NCBI RefSeq assembly: GCF_009193295.2
Contig: NZ_CP059973.1
Location: 3,038,001-3,102,000 of the forward strand
DNA: 64,000 nt
DNA from: Bacteroides luhongzhouii
GTDB taxonomy: Bacteria > Bacteroidota > Bacteroidia > Bacteroidales > Bacteroidaceae
Direction: 5' to 3'
Shown here in pieces: positions 1 through 7,255 of the stretch. Under the pieces are notes generated by a model. It was not told the DNA's origin. It searched no databases and worked only from the letters and a program-made list of their open reading frames with translations. Within the stretch, counting starts at the first letter, position 1. Every line of letters starts with the position of its first letter. Both the position numbers and the translations under genes were made by a program.

Positions 1-927
1 TGCTTCTTTTATTTCTTTATGGGTTATACGTCCGTCAGAACAACAGAGGAAACAATTAAACATATCAGAAGCGTTAATGTCCCTCAAATTATATCTGAAT
101 ATAAATTCGTCAACATACTTTTGCAAGTATTTCTTCGTGTGAACATTGCGATATGCACCTAATATCATACGTTTGAAATGTGTCCAACAGGCTTCTATTC
201 TGTTAGTGGTAACATCTTCATAACTATACAAATTCTTACTATGGTCAACAACATGACGAGGATATTCCTTGCCTATTTCGTTGTAAGAAGCATTTTCATC
301 CGTATAGATATTGGAATCGGGCTGCACGTGTTTCTTTATAAATGCAGAAAGAGTTTTGGCAGTAGTATCCCCAGTTACTAGAGCATTTATTAAGAAATCC
401 CGTTGTATCATTCCAACAACCGGAGTTTTGTCTTTATGGGAACGTCCTTGCGAGTGCGCCACTTTCTTGTTCCAATGGCGGTTCTTGTTTCTACCCCCGA
501 CAAGTGTTTCATCAATTTCCACATCATCCGTTAGAGGATTTTCGTTGGCAAGATACATTTGGCTTCTTATTTTATGTAGCATAAACCACGCTGTCTTTTG
601 AGTGACATCTATATCTTTTGCCAACTGATAGGAAGAAAGACCCGCTTTATGGTTAACAACCAACCATATAGCAACGAACCACCTTTGTAGGTCAATCTTA
701 GTTTTCTCAAACATAGTTCCTGTCTTTACGGTAAAGTTCTTCCCTGTGTTTTTACAGCGATAATCCCCGTTTTTCAATTTATAGACTTTTGAAGTTTTAT
801 CAAACGGTGAAATGGGCTTACCATGCCAATTAATAGCTTCAAGATGTTTAATGCAGGCTTCTTCATTTGGAAATTGCTTGTAAAGAGCTGGAATCGAATT
901 TACTTTGATGTCAAACGGGTCTTTCAT
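1..927 (-). CDS. IS1595/ISXO2-family transposase, C-terminus beyond window
   Basis: My own translation of the minus strand from an ATG at 925-927 stays open for 309 codons to the window edge, so the C-terminus is missing. A good ribosome site (GGAGGA) lies just upstream. An N-terminal degenerate zinc-ribbon region reads YRCKNTGKNFTVKTGTMFE, typical of the IS1595 group although several zinc cysteines are absent. The DDE-type catalytic core follows: VEIDETLVGG near residue 138, IYTDENASYNE near residue 205, and the third acidic region NRIEACWTHFK near residue 240. The family catalyses cut-and-paste or copy transposition. The frame is intact where visible. Family confident; activity unknown. Confidence 0.88.
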   Translation of the reverse strand, partial: MKDPFDIKVNSIPALYKQFPNEEACIKHLEAINWHGKPISPFDKTSKVYKLKNGDYRCKNTGKNFTVKTGTMFEKTKIDLQRWFVAIWLVVNHKAGLSSYQLAKDIDVTQKTAWFMLHKIRSQMYLANENPLTDDVEIDETLVGGRNKNRHWNKKVAHSQGRSHKDKTPVVGMIQRDFLINALVTGDTTAKTLSAFIKKHVQPDSNIYTDENASYNEIGKEYPRHVVDHSKNLYSYEDVTTNRIEACWTHFKRMILGAYRNVHTKKYLQKYVDEFIFRYNLRDINASDMFNCFLCCSDGRITHKEIKEA

Positions 928-1015
928 AAGGCTGTCCTCCAACTATTTTGTGACGTAACAATTTACAAAGATTTTATGAAATATCAAAGAAATCCGCAGA
1001 CAAATTTACAGACAC
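1..1015 (-). mobile_element. Partial IS1595-type insertion sequence (left end outside window)
   Basis: This holds the transposase and about 90 bases of its upstream DNA. A candidate terminal sequence at 996-1015, read on the minus strand as GTGTCTGTAAATTTGTCTGC, resembles the TGTC-rich ends of this family, but the other end is not in the window, so the inverted repeat and target duplication cannot be verified. The element abuts a truncated LRR gene (1105-1290), so it probably inserted into or beside that gene. Confidence 0.55.
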
Positions 1016-1028
1016 GTATAATTAAAAA

Positions 1029-1056
1029 GAAATCCCTCCGAGGACGGAAGGATTTC
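1029..1056 (-). terminator. Hairpin plus T-tract pointing into the IS
   Basis: GAAATCCCTCCG (1029-1040) pairs with CGGAAGGATTTC (1045-1056) in 11 of 12 positions across a 4-base loop. On the minus strand the stem is followed by TCTTTTTAAT, so it looks like a Rho-independent terminator for transcription heading towards the transposase. It may protect the IS from read-through, or be left over from a lost minus-strand gene. Confidence 0.5.
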
Positions 1057-1104
1057 CAGTGTAGATATGTATATCAGTACCATATATTATTTAATGATTA
1101 TTCA

Positions 1105-1290
1105 ATGGAAACCCTTGCTGTTAAAGCTGTAGTACCTCCAACAGTCGAAGGTAGTGATTTTGGATATAACTTTAGTAAAATATGTAAGATATATGTGCCT
1201 GATACTTCCGTGAATATTTATAAAGAAAATAGTTGGTGGTCTCAATATGCAAGTAGAATACATCCTTTGTCAATGTTGCCAAAAGAATAG
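1105..1290 (+). pseudogene. 3' remnant of a BspA-like leucine-rich-repeat lipoprotein gene
   Basis: From the ATG at 1105 the plus strand encodes about 61 residues that match the closing segment of BspA/LRR_5 proteins: a last strand ending VKAVVPPTVEG, then CKIYVPDTSVNIYKENSWW and a short tail. The same arrangement (VKRVTPP then CKIYVPKGSITAY) ends the intact LRR protein at 22774-24261. Signal peptide, Ig-like domains and nearly all repeats are missing. The frame is open further upstream, but there it is only the antisense of the transposase. It is a truncated gene, probably broken by the neighbouring IS. Confidence 0.7.
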
Positions 1291-1307
1291 AAATGTAGAT
1301 ACAAGAA

Positions 1308-1338
1308 AATCGCCCTGCTTTTATTAAGTGGGGCGATT
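1308..1338. terminator. Bidirectional terminator between LRR remnant and lacI-type gene
   Basis: AATCGCCC (1308-1315) pairs perfectly with GGGCGATT (1331-1338) around a 15-base loop. It is A-rich on the left and T-rich on the right, so it can serve both converging units. The right arm overlaps the stop codon of the regulator (1337-1339). Confidence 0.65.
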
Positions 1339-2350
1339 ATTTATTGGGCGTGGATGCACGCATTTTGATTTCCGCGTCCAACACGATTGAATGATTGGGA
1401 GATGCCGGATTCTTTATTTTTTCTAAAATAAGTTCGGCAGCTTTTTTCCCCATCTGGTACAAAGGCGGTTCTACTGTAGTTAATTTGGGATAGACTATGT
1501 TGGAAAGTTCAGTTCCTGAAAAACTGGCTACGGCGATTTCTTCGGGTATTTTTTTTCCAAGTTCCCTCAATCTGTTCATAGCTCCAATCGCCAATGTTTC
1601 CGTAAAAGCGAAAATTGCATTAAAAGGAATATTTCTTTCCACTAATATATCCGCAGCTTTTTTCCCTTCCTCAAAAGTCATACCCGTTTTTATCAACATA
1701 TTATTCTTATCAAAAGGAATCCCGAATTTAGCCAAAGCGTCTTTGTATCCTCTGACACGTTCTATGGAGTTGTAAATATCGTCCGGTCCCTGTATATGAA
1801 CAATCTGTTTGCGTCCGCTTCGGATCAGACTTTCTACGAGAAAGAATGACTTCATATAATCGTCCACTATTACTTGCGGGACTTCAAGTCCATAGGGAAT
1901 GCGATCGTAAAACACCATGGGCATTCCCGCTTGCTGTAAACGAGCATATTCCTCCTTATTCCTTTTATAACTGCAAAGGCAGATGATGATGCCATCCACC
2001 ATGAATCCTTCCATCAGTTGCAGGTTTTCTTTCTCTTTTTCCGGATCTCCTCCCGACTCTGCAATAATCACCTTTATATTCTTGGTGTGAAGCACTTCTT
2101 GTATTCCGTTTATTACTCGTGAAGCAAATGGCGTAACCATTTCAGGAACTATCACTCCCACGGTATTAGTATGTCCGTATTTAAGATTGATTGCTACAGG
2201 GTTTGGTCTATATCCCAATCTTTTAGCCGCTTCTATTACCTTTTCTTTTGTTTCTTTACGGATATTCTTGTCATCCCCCAATGCACGAGATACAGTGGAG
2301 ACGGATATTGACAAATGTCGAGCGATGTCTTTTATGGTTATATACTTCAT
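1337..2350 (-). CDS. LacI-family transcriptional regulator of the adjacent operon
   Basis: This 337-residue protein has normal LacI/PurR length. The N-terminal helix-turn-helix reads TIKDIARHLSISVSTVSRAL, followed by the hinge helix (RPNPVAINLKYGHTNTVGVI). Residues about 62-335 form the periplasmic-binding-protein-like ligand domain (GVIVPEMVTPFASRVINGIQ onward). It is transcribed divergently from the 14-gene operon starting at 2738, and CG-centred palindromes lie between them, so it very likely controls that operon and perhaps itself. The ligand is probably a low-molecular-weight sugar, polyol or phosphate ester from the pathway; the sequence alone does not show which. The start has a TATCTTTG promoter 25 bases upstream. 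Confidence 0.92.
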   Translation of the reverse strand: MKYITIKDIARHLSISVSTVSRALGDDKNIRKETKEKVIEAAKRLGYRPNPVAINLKYGHTNTVGVIVPEMVTPFASRVINGIQEVLHTKNIKVIIAESGGDPEKEKENLQLMEGFMVDGIIICLCSYKRNKEEYARLQQAGMPMVFYDRIPYGLEVPQVIVDDYMKSFFLVESLIRSGRKQIVHIQGPDDIYNSIERVRGYKDALAKFGIPFDKNNMLIKTGMTFEEGKKAADILVERNIPFNAIFAFTETLAIGAMNRLRELGKKIPEEIAVASFSGTELSNIVYPKLTTVEPPLYQMGKKAAELILEKIKNPASPNHSIVLDAEIKMRASTPNK

Positions 2351-2374
2351 GCTGAATGATTGTTTAAATCAAAG

Positions 2375-2396
2375 CAAAGATATTGATTTCAAACAA
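2375..2396 (-). promoter_or_regulatory. Promoter of the LacI-type gene
   Basis: On the minus strand, TATCTTTG (2382-2375) matches the Bacteroides -7 box. A TTG (2396-2394) lies upstream, but with a short spacing of about 11 bases, so only the -7 box is a firm match. Transcription would begin near 2369, about 19 bases before the ATG. Confidence 0.5.
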
Positions 2397-2452
2397 TAAA
2401 TCCTAATATTGGAGTAAAATACGAATCCCATTTGCTTTTGTGCAATGCTTTT

Positions 2453-2494
2453 GTAACGTTTGCAGATTTTGGGAACGTTCCCGCAATCGTTTGC
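2453..2494. promoter_or_regulatory. Cluster of three CG-centred operator-like palindromes
   Basis: Three LacI-type sites sit between the divergent promoters: GTAACGTTTGC (2453-2463, centre 2457/2458), the perfect palindrome GGGAACGTTCCC (2471-2482, centre 2476/2477) and GCAATCGTTTGC (2483-2494, centre 2488/2489, one mismatch from symmetry). LacI-family hinge helices bind CG-centred palindromes of this type. All lie upstream of both -7 boxes, which fits activation or looping as well as simple repression. Confidence 0.55.
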
Positions 2495-2539
2495 AGGCAA
2501 AAGAGTTAGGAAAAAACTTTTTTTCAAGCTCTCATTCTT

Positions 2540-2547
2540 TATCTTTG
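2540..2547 (+). promoter_or_regulatory. Promoter -7 box of the 14-gene operon
   Basis: TATCTTTG at 2540-2547 is a consensus Bacteroides -7 element; the -33 region (around 2518) is T-rich without a clear TTG. Transcription would start near 2553, giving a 5' leader of about 185 bases before the first ATG (2738). No riboswitch or attenuator was recognised in that leader. Confidence 0.5.
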
Positions 2548-2737
2548 CTACATCAACGTGATGTCGAACTAAAGAAAAAGAACTATGAAAACACACCTCT
2601 TTTCTTGTAAGTGCGGTCGAAAGCACATCAAAGTTTACTATCTATTTGAACCGGTAATAATTAAGATATATGAGTGATTTTAAGGCGATTCATTTTGAAT
2701 TTAGCACCAACGTTTAAATGAAAGGATAAAAACGGTC

Positions 2738-4057
2738 ATGGACAAGAATGTACGAAGTATAGAAATTTCGAAACGGGTTCCAATTGTGGGCAACTATGAT
2801 GTAGTTGTCTGCGGTGGCGGACCTGCTGGTTTCATAGCGGCCATTGCGGCGGCTCGCAGTGGTGCGAAAACTGCTGTTGTGGAACAATATGGTTTTTTAG
2901 GTGGAATGGCTACAATGGGGCTTGTTACTCCTTTGAGTGTATTCACCTATAATAATGAAAAGGTGATAGGCGGTATTCCATGGGAGTTTATCGAACGGCT
3001 GGAGAAGATGGGAGGCTGTATCATTGAGAAACCTCTTGGCAACGTAGCTTTTGATCCGGAGCTTTACAAGCTTTTATGCCAGCAAATGATGCTGGAAGCC
3101 GGCGTGGATATGTATATGCATTCTTACTTAAGCGGTTGTCAGGCAAAAGACGGCAAAATATCCTGTATCCTCTTTGAGAATAAGAATGGGACAGAGGCCA
3201 TCAGTGCCGATATGTATATCGACTGCACTGGGGATGGTGACCTTGCCGCTATGGCGGGTGTTCCGATGCAAACAGATGAGTGTAAACCTCTGCAACCTCT
3301 TTCTACCTATTTTATATTAGGAGGCGTGGATACAGATTCGCCCATGATAATCGATGCCATGCACCATAATAAACAAGGGCAGAATTGTCATTGCATTGCA
3401 GTTCGTGAGAAACTTTTGGCAATGAAAGAGGAGCTTGGCATCCCCGAGTTCGGAGGTCCTTGGTTTTGCACCACTCTTCGTCCGGGTGAAGTAACTGTTA
3501 ATATGACCCGTACTGCAGGAAATGCCATCGATAATAGAAATTTTACTGCAGCGGAATGTCGCTTACGGGAAGACGTATTTAAAATAGCACGAATCTTTAA
3601 AGAGAACTTTGATGAGTTTAAAAACAGCTATGTGACGACAGTCGCCGTACATGCCGGTATTCGTGAGACACGCCGTATCAAAGGTGTACATACCATTACA
3701 GCAGAAGAATATGTGAATGCTTATAAATATCCTGATAGCATATCACGAGGCGCACATCCTATAGATATCCATGTCGCAGCAGGTGCGGAACAGAGCGTAA
3801 CTTTCCTTAAAAAAGCGGCGTATGTACCTTATCGCGCCCTTATAGCTGAAGATTTTCCGAATCTGCTCGTAGCAGGACGCTGTATTAGTGCCGATAAGAC
3901 TTCCTTTGCGTCACTTCGCGTTCAGGCAAGTTGTATGGGGGTAGGACAAGCCGCAGGAGTGGCAGCCGTACAATGTATAAAGGCAGGTGTGACAGTACAA
4001 AAGGCTGATATTCACAATCTCATAGAGGAATTAAAGAAACTTGGAGCAATTATATAA
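2738..4057 (+). CDS. FAD-dependent oxidoreductase (FAD_oxidored family), first of operon
   Basis: The 439-residue protein opens with a Rossmann dinucleotide-binding fold at residues 17-50: YDVVVCGGGPAGFIAAIAAA, then the acidic end of strand 2 in VVEQYGFLGG. A second FAD-contact motif, DCTGDGDLAAMAGVP, lies near residue 165, and the C-terminal FAD clasp reads NLLVAGRCISADKTSFASLR. This layout is typical of PF12831-type flavoproteins. There is no signal peptide, so it is cytoplasmic. It leads the operon and is followed 5 bases later by the symporter. A second homologue lies at 14792. The substrate is unknown; oxidation of a sugar- or polyol-derived compound is inferred from its neighbours. Confidence 0.85.
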   Translation: MDKNVRSIEISKRVPIVGNYDVVVCGGGPAGFIAAIAAARSGAKTAVVEQYGFLGGMATMGLVTPLSVFTYNNEKVIGGIPWEFIERLEKMGGCIIEKPLGNVAFDPELYKLLCQQMMLEAGVDMYMHSYLSGCQAKDGKISCILFENKNGTEAISADMYIDCTGDGDLAAMAGVPMQTDECKPLQPLSTYFILGGVDTDSPMIIDAMHHNKQGQNCHCIAVREKLLAMKEELGIPEFGGPWFCTTLRPGEVTVNMTRTAGNAIDNRNFTAAECRLREDVFKIARIFKENFDEFKNSYVTTVAVHAGIRETRRIKGVHTITAEEYVNAYKYPDSISRGAHPIDIHVAAGAEQSVTFLKKAAYVPYRALIAEDFPNLLVAGRCISADKTSFASLRVQASCMGVGQAAGVAAVQCIKAGVTVQKADIHNLIEELKKLGAII

Positions 4058-4062
4058 AGAAT

Positions 4063-5850
4063 ATGGAACGATTAGATTATATTATTATTTTACTCTACTT
4101 TCTCGGATTGATTGCCGTGAGTGTTGTGATGTCCCGGAAAATCAAAAACTCCGAAGATATGTTTATTGCCGGACGAAATTCTTCGTGGTGGCTGTCGGGA
4201 GTCTCTTCCTACATGACCATCTTTTCGGCAAGTACTTTTGTCGTTTGGGGAGGTGTCGCTTATAAATCGGGACTTGTTGCAGTAGTTGTTGCACTTTGTC
4301 TTGGTTTAGCATCGTTTATTGTCGGTAAATGGATCTCGGGCAAATGGCGGGAGCTACGTATTAAATCGCCGGGAGAGTTTCTCACCATCCGGTTCGGACA
4401 CCGCACAGTGAGTTTTTACACGATTTCAGGAATTGTAGCCCGTGCGGTGCATACGGCAGTGTCTCTGTATGCGGTAGCGGTTGTGATGTGTGCGTTAATC
4501 AAAGTAGATGGTGGCAGTATTTTGGCAAGTACAGGTATGGTGGGCGATTCACCGATGGGGTACCTTAGTATTTGGTGGGCGCTTCTCATTCTTGGTGCCA
4601 TCGCTCTTGGATACACCATTGCCGGAGGATTTCTTGCGGTACTAATGACTGATGTAATTCAGTTCGGAGTACTTCTGACCGTGGTTGTATTTATGATACC
4701 TCTTTCATTTAACGCAGTTGGAGGCGTAAGTGTATTTATCGATAAGGCAAATGAGATACCGGGATTCTTCTCGGGTACATCTCCAACCTATACATGGGGG
4801 TGGCTTTTACTGTGGGTATTTCTCAATGTGTCCATGATTGGCGGCGATTGGCCGTTTGTACAGCGATACATAAGCGTACCTACTACAAGAGACGCGAAAA
4901 AGAGTACTTATTTAATAGGAATTCTTTATCTCGCCACTCCTCTCATCTGGTATCTTCCTACCATGATTTATCGTGTGATGGAACCCGGACTTGCGCTTGA
5001 TTTGGATGCAACTACAATGACTTTCAACGGTGAACACGCTTATGTGAATATGAGCAAACTCGTGCTCATGAAAGGAATGGTCGGCATGATGTTGGCAGCG
5101 ATGCTATCGGCCACATTGAGCAATGTTTCGGGTATTTTGAATGTATATGCCAATGTATATACCTATGATATTTGGGGACACAAAGAGAAAAACCGTCAGG
5201 CAGATGAGAAAAAGCGTATAAAGGTAGGACGTCTCTTCACATTTGCCTTTGGACTTGTGATTATCGCTTTGTCAATGCTCATTCCGTTTGCCGGAGGTGC
5301 CGAAAAGGTGGTAGTAACCCTTCTTACTATGGTGATGTGTCCTTTATATATTCCGTCGATATGGGGACTGTTCTCAAAGCGGCTGACAGGCAACCAACTT
5401 ATTACCGCAATGATTCTTACTTGGTTCGTTGGTATTATGGCTCGTATCATAATTCCCGCCTCCGTTATTAGTCCAAGCCTTATAGAGTCTGTTTCCGGTT
5501 GTGTACTTCCCGTACTTATCCTTGCAATAATGGAAGTTTGGTCGGCACATAAAAAGTATGAGGACAATGGTTATCAAGCCATTTGTGAATATACTGATCC
5601 TGAAGCTGATCGCGAACCGACATTAAAAGAGAAGAAAGCGGTATTAATTTATTCGCATTTGGCCGTTAACTGCTTCTGTATCACCATTGGTGTCGTTGCG
5701 CTTTTGCTGATTGGTCTGCTTATTGTTGGCGATCCGAAGACGCTTGCGGTCAAAGGAATCGTAATAGGAAGCATCGTACTGATGGTTGCCATGATACTTG
5801 CTTATGTGATATACAGAATTATATATGCAAGACGTCTGAAAAATGTCTAG
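4063..5850 (+). CDS. Sodium:solute symporter (SSS family)
   Basis: The 595-residue integral membrane protein has about 13-15 hydrophobic segments. It starts with an N-terminal helix (YIIILLYFLGLIAVSVVMSR) and the family-typical ...DMFIAGRNSSWWLSGVSSYM near residue 33. SSS proteins use sodium to import sugars, inositols, short acids or amino acids across the inner membrane. The position immediately after the flavoprotein and before SusC/SusD suggests it carries the periplasmic product of this locus into the cytoplasm. The sequence resembles sugar/inositol-type members more than amino-acid ones by general layout, but the substrate cannot be read directly. Confidence 0.9.
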   Translation: MERLDYIIILLYFLGLIAVSVVMSRKIKNSEDMFIAGRNSSWWLSGVSSYMTIFSASTFVVWGGVAYKSGLVAVVVALCLGLASFIVGKWISGKWRELRIKSPGEFLTIRFGHRTVSFYTISGIVARAVHTAVSLYAVAVVMCALIKVDGGSILASTGMVGDSPMGYLSIWWALLILGAIALGYTIAGGFLAVLMTDVIQFGVLLTVVVFMIPLSFNAVGGVSVFIDKANEIPGFFSGTSPTYTWGWLLLWVFLNVSMIGGDWPFVQRYISVPTTRDAKKSTYLIGILYLATPLIWYLPTMIYRVMEPGLALDLDATTMTFNGEHAYVNMSKLVLMKGMVGMMLAAMLSATLSNVSGILNVYANVYTYDIWGHKEKNRQADEKKRIKVGRLFTFAFGLVIIALSMLIPFAGGAEKVVVTLLTMVMCPLYIPSIWGLFSKRLTGNQLITAMILTWFVGIMARIIIPASVISPSLIESVSGCVLPVLILAIMEVWSAHKKYEDNGYQAICEYTDPEADREPTLKEKKAVLIYSHLAVNCFCITIGVVALLLIGLLIVGDPKTLAVKGIVIGSIVLMVAMILAYVIYRIIYARRLKNV

Positions 5851-5885
5851 CTAGTCAATTATTAATAACCCTAAATACTAATCAA

Positions 5886-7250
5886 ATGAATCTAAAGATG
5901 TTATTGTTTGCAAGTGTGTCGCTTGTGCTTTTTGCATCTTGTCATACCTCGGATGATCCGTATATGACACTCGCGACAAAGACACTTGATGTAGAAGCAG
6001 AAGGTGGGCTTTTCACCGTTGATCTTTCATCAAATGTCTATTACAGAGTCAATAACGATTGCCAGATCGATGGAAGTGATAGCCATTGGGCAGTTGTTGA
6101 TTCGTATGAGACACAAGGTGAGATTACTAAATTTACAATCAAAGTCTCTGAAAATTCGTCGACTAGTTCACGTGTCGGTGCCATTCGTTTCATTGGCGAT
6201 GATGTAACTCCTCTAAAGCTGGTTATTACCCAAAAGATGATTGTTCCTAAAGGCATCAGTCCTATAACCGAATCGGTCGACGCAACTACAACGGAATCTT
6301 CGTTCAAAGTCTTCGGTGATAAGGAGTGGAATGCTGTATGTACAGATGCAGATGTGACCGTTTCTCCTGCAAATGGGTTAGGTGAATGTGATATTAAACT
6401 TACTTTCCCGGAGAACAAGACATTTGCCAAACGGACAATTAAAGTAACAGTAACCATCCAGGATGATACGGACTATACCTATACTCTTGTACAAGATGCT
6501 TTCTCGGGCATTTTGGCTGATTGGGACTTGAAGAGTTTAACCGCTAACACAAATGGAACATTTACTGATGATGAAGCACAGTCTGTATTCCCGGGAGCTA
6601 ATGGCAAGTATATTGCTCCAAGTGCCGGAAGTGGTAAAATTGAGTATTGGGCATGTGACCGGACTGGTTATGTAGCGCAGAATGCTGTATGCAGCCGTGC
6701 CGTGGGTGGTAATGGTGACCCGTATGTATCAGGAGCTATTCCCGGTGATTATTGGTATGTCTATGGGGATATGAAAGGTACGACCATTCCTGCCGGTACC
6801 AAGATACACTTCTATTTTGTGACCAAATTAGGAACGATGTGTTCCAACTACTGGATGATCGAGTTCAAGGATGGAGAAGAATGGAAACCGGCTCTTCCGA
6901 CTTCGTCTCTTCAGGAAAGTGCGACAGAAACACTGTCGGGTGCACCTATTAATTACTCGGCAACTATTACCTACAACTTTGCGGGAATGTTGCTCGATAC
7001 CAGCAACAATGGTGCATATATCCCTGCCGAAGGAATATTTACCACGACTAAAGATATGGACGAGATTGTGTTAAGATTTGGACAGGCAGGCCGTTTATGT
7101 CTTAATGGCGCCAAATTCGCTGGAAAGTATATAGACTGTACACACACAAGTGGCCAGACACGTTTTTCAGCGCAACATCCGAGTAATCCTGAAACAGGTG
7201 AGGCAATCAAAGAGTATAACCAACATGTATTGCTTGAAATCGTAGAATAA
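5886..7250 (+). CDS. BACON-domain surface lipoprotein, probable ligand-binding protein
   Basis: The signal sequence ends in a lipobox (LVLFASC, Cys 19), and the following acidic stretch (HTSDDPYM) fits surface export in Bacteroides. Two BACON-like beta-sandwich modules occupy about residues 28-115 and 118-210. They are followed by a unique C-terminal domain (about 215-454) beginning ILADWDLKSL with many aromatic residues. It sits just before the susC-like gene with a 5-base gap, the place where surface glycan-binding proteins often occur in such loci. It has no catalytic motif. It probably binds the locus substrate on the cell surface. Confidence 0.8.
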   Translation: MNLKMLLFASVSLVLFASCHTSDDPYMTLATKTLDVEAEGGLFTVDLSSNVYYRVNNDCQIDGSDSHWAVVDSYETQGEITKFTIKVSENSSTSSRVGAIRFIGDDVTPLKLVITQKMIVPKGISPITESVDATTTESSFKVFGDKEWNAVCTDADVTVSPANGLGECDIKLTFPENKTFAKRTIKVTVTIQDDTDYTYTLVQDAFSGILADWDLKSLTANTNGTFTDDEAQSVFPGANGKYIAPSAGSGKIEYWACDRTGYVAQNAVCSRAVGGNGDPYVSGAIPGDYWYVYGDMKGTTIPAGTKIHFYFVTKLGTMCSNYWMIEFKDGEEWKPALPTSSLQESATETLSGAPINYSATITYNFAGMLLDTSNNGAYIPAEGIFTTTKDMDEIVLRFGQAGRLCLNGAKFAGKYIDCTHTSGQTRFSAQHPSNPETGEAIKEYNQHVLLEIVE

Positions 7251-7255
7251 ATAGT

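Noticed and set aside
823..1290. A 155-residue plus-strand protein.
   Set aside because: Its first two thirds are antisense to the transposase; only the last 60 residues have real homology, so it is scored as a remnant.
2369..2626. A minus-strand reading frame between the regulator and the operon.
   Set aside because: It covers the promoters and operators, has no coding signal, and no ribosome site.
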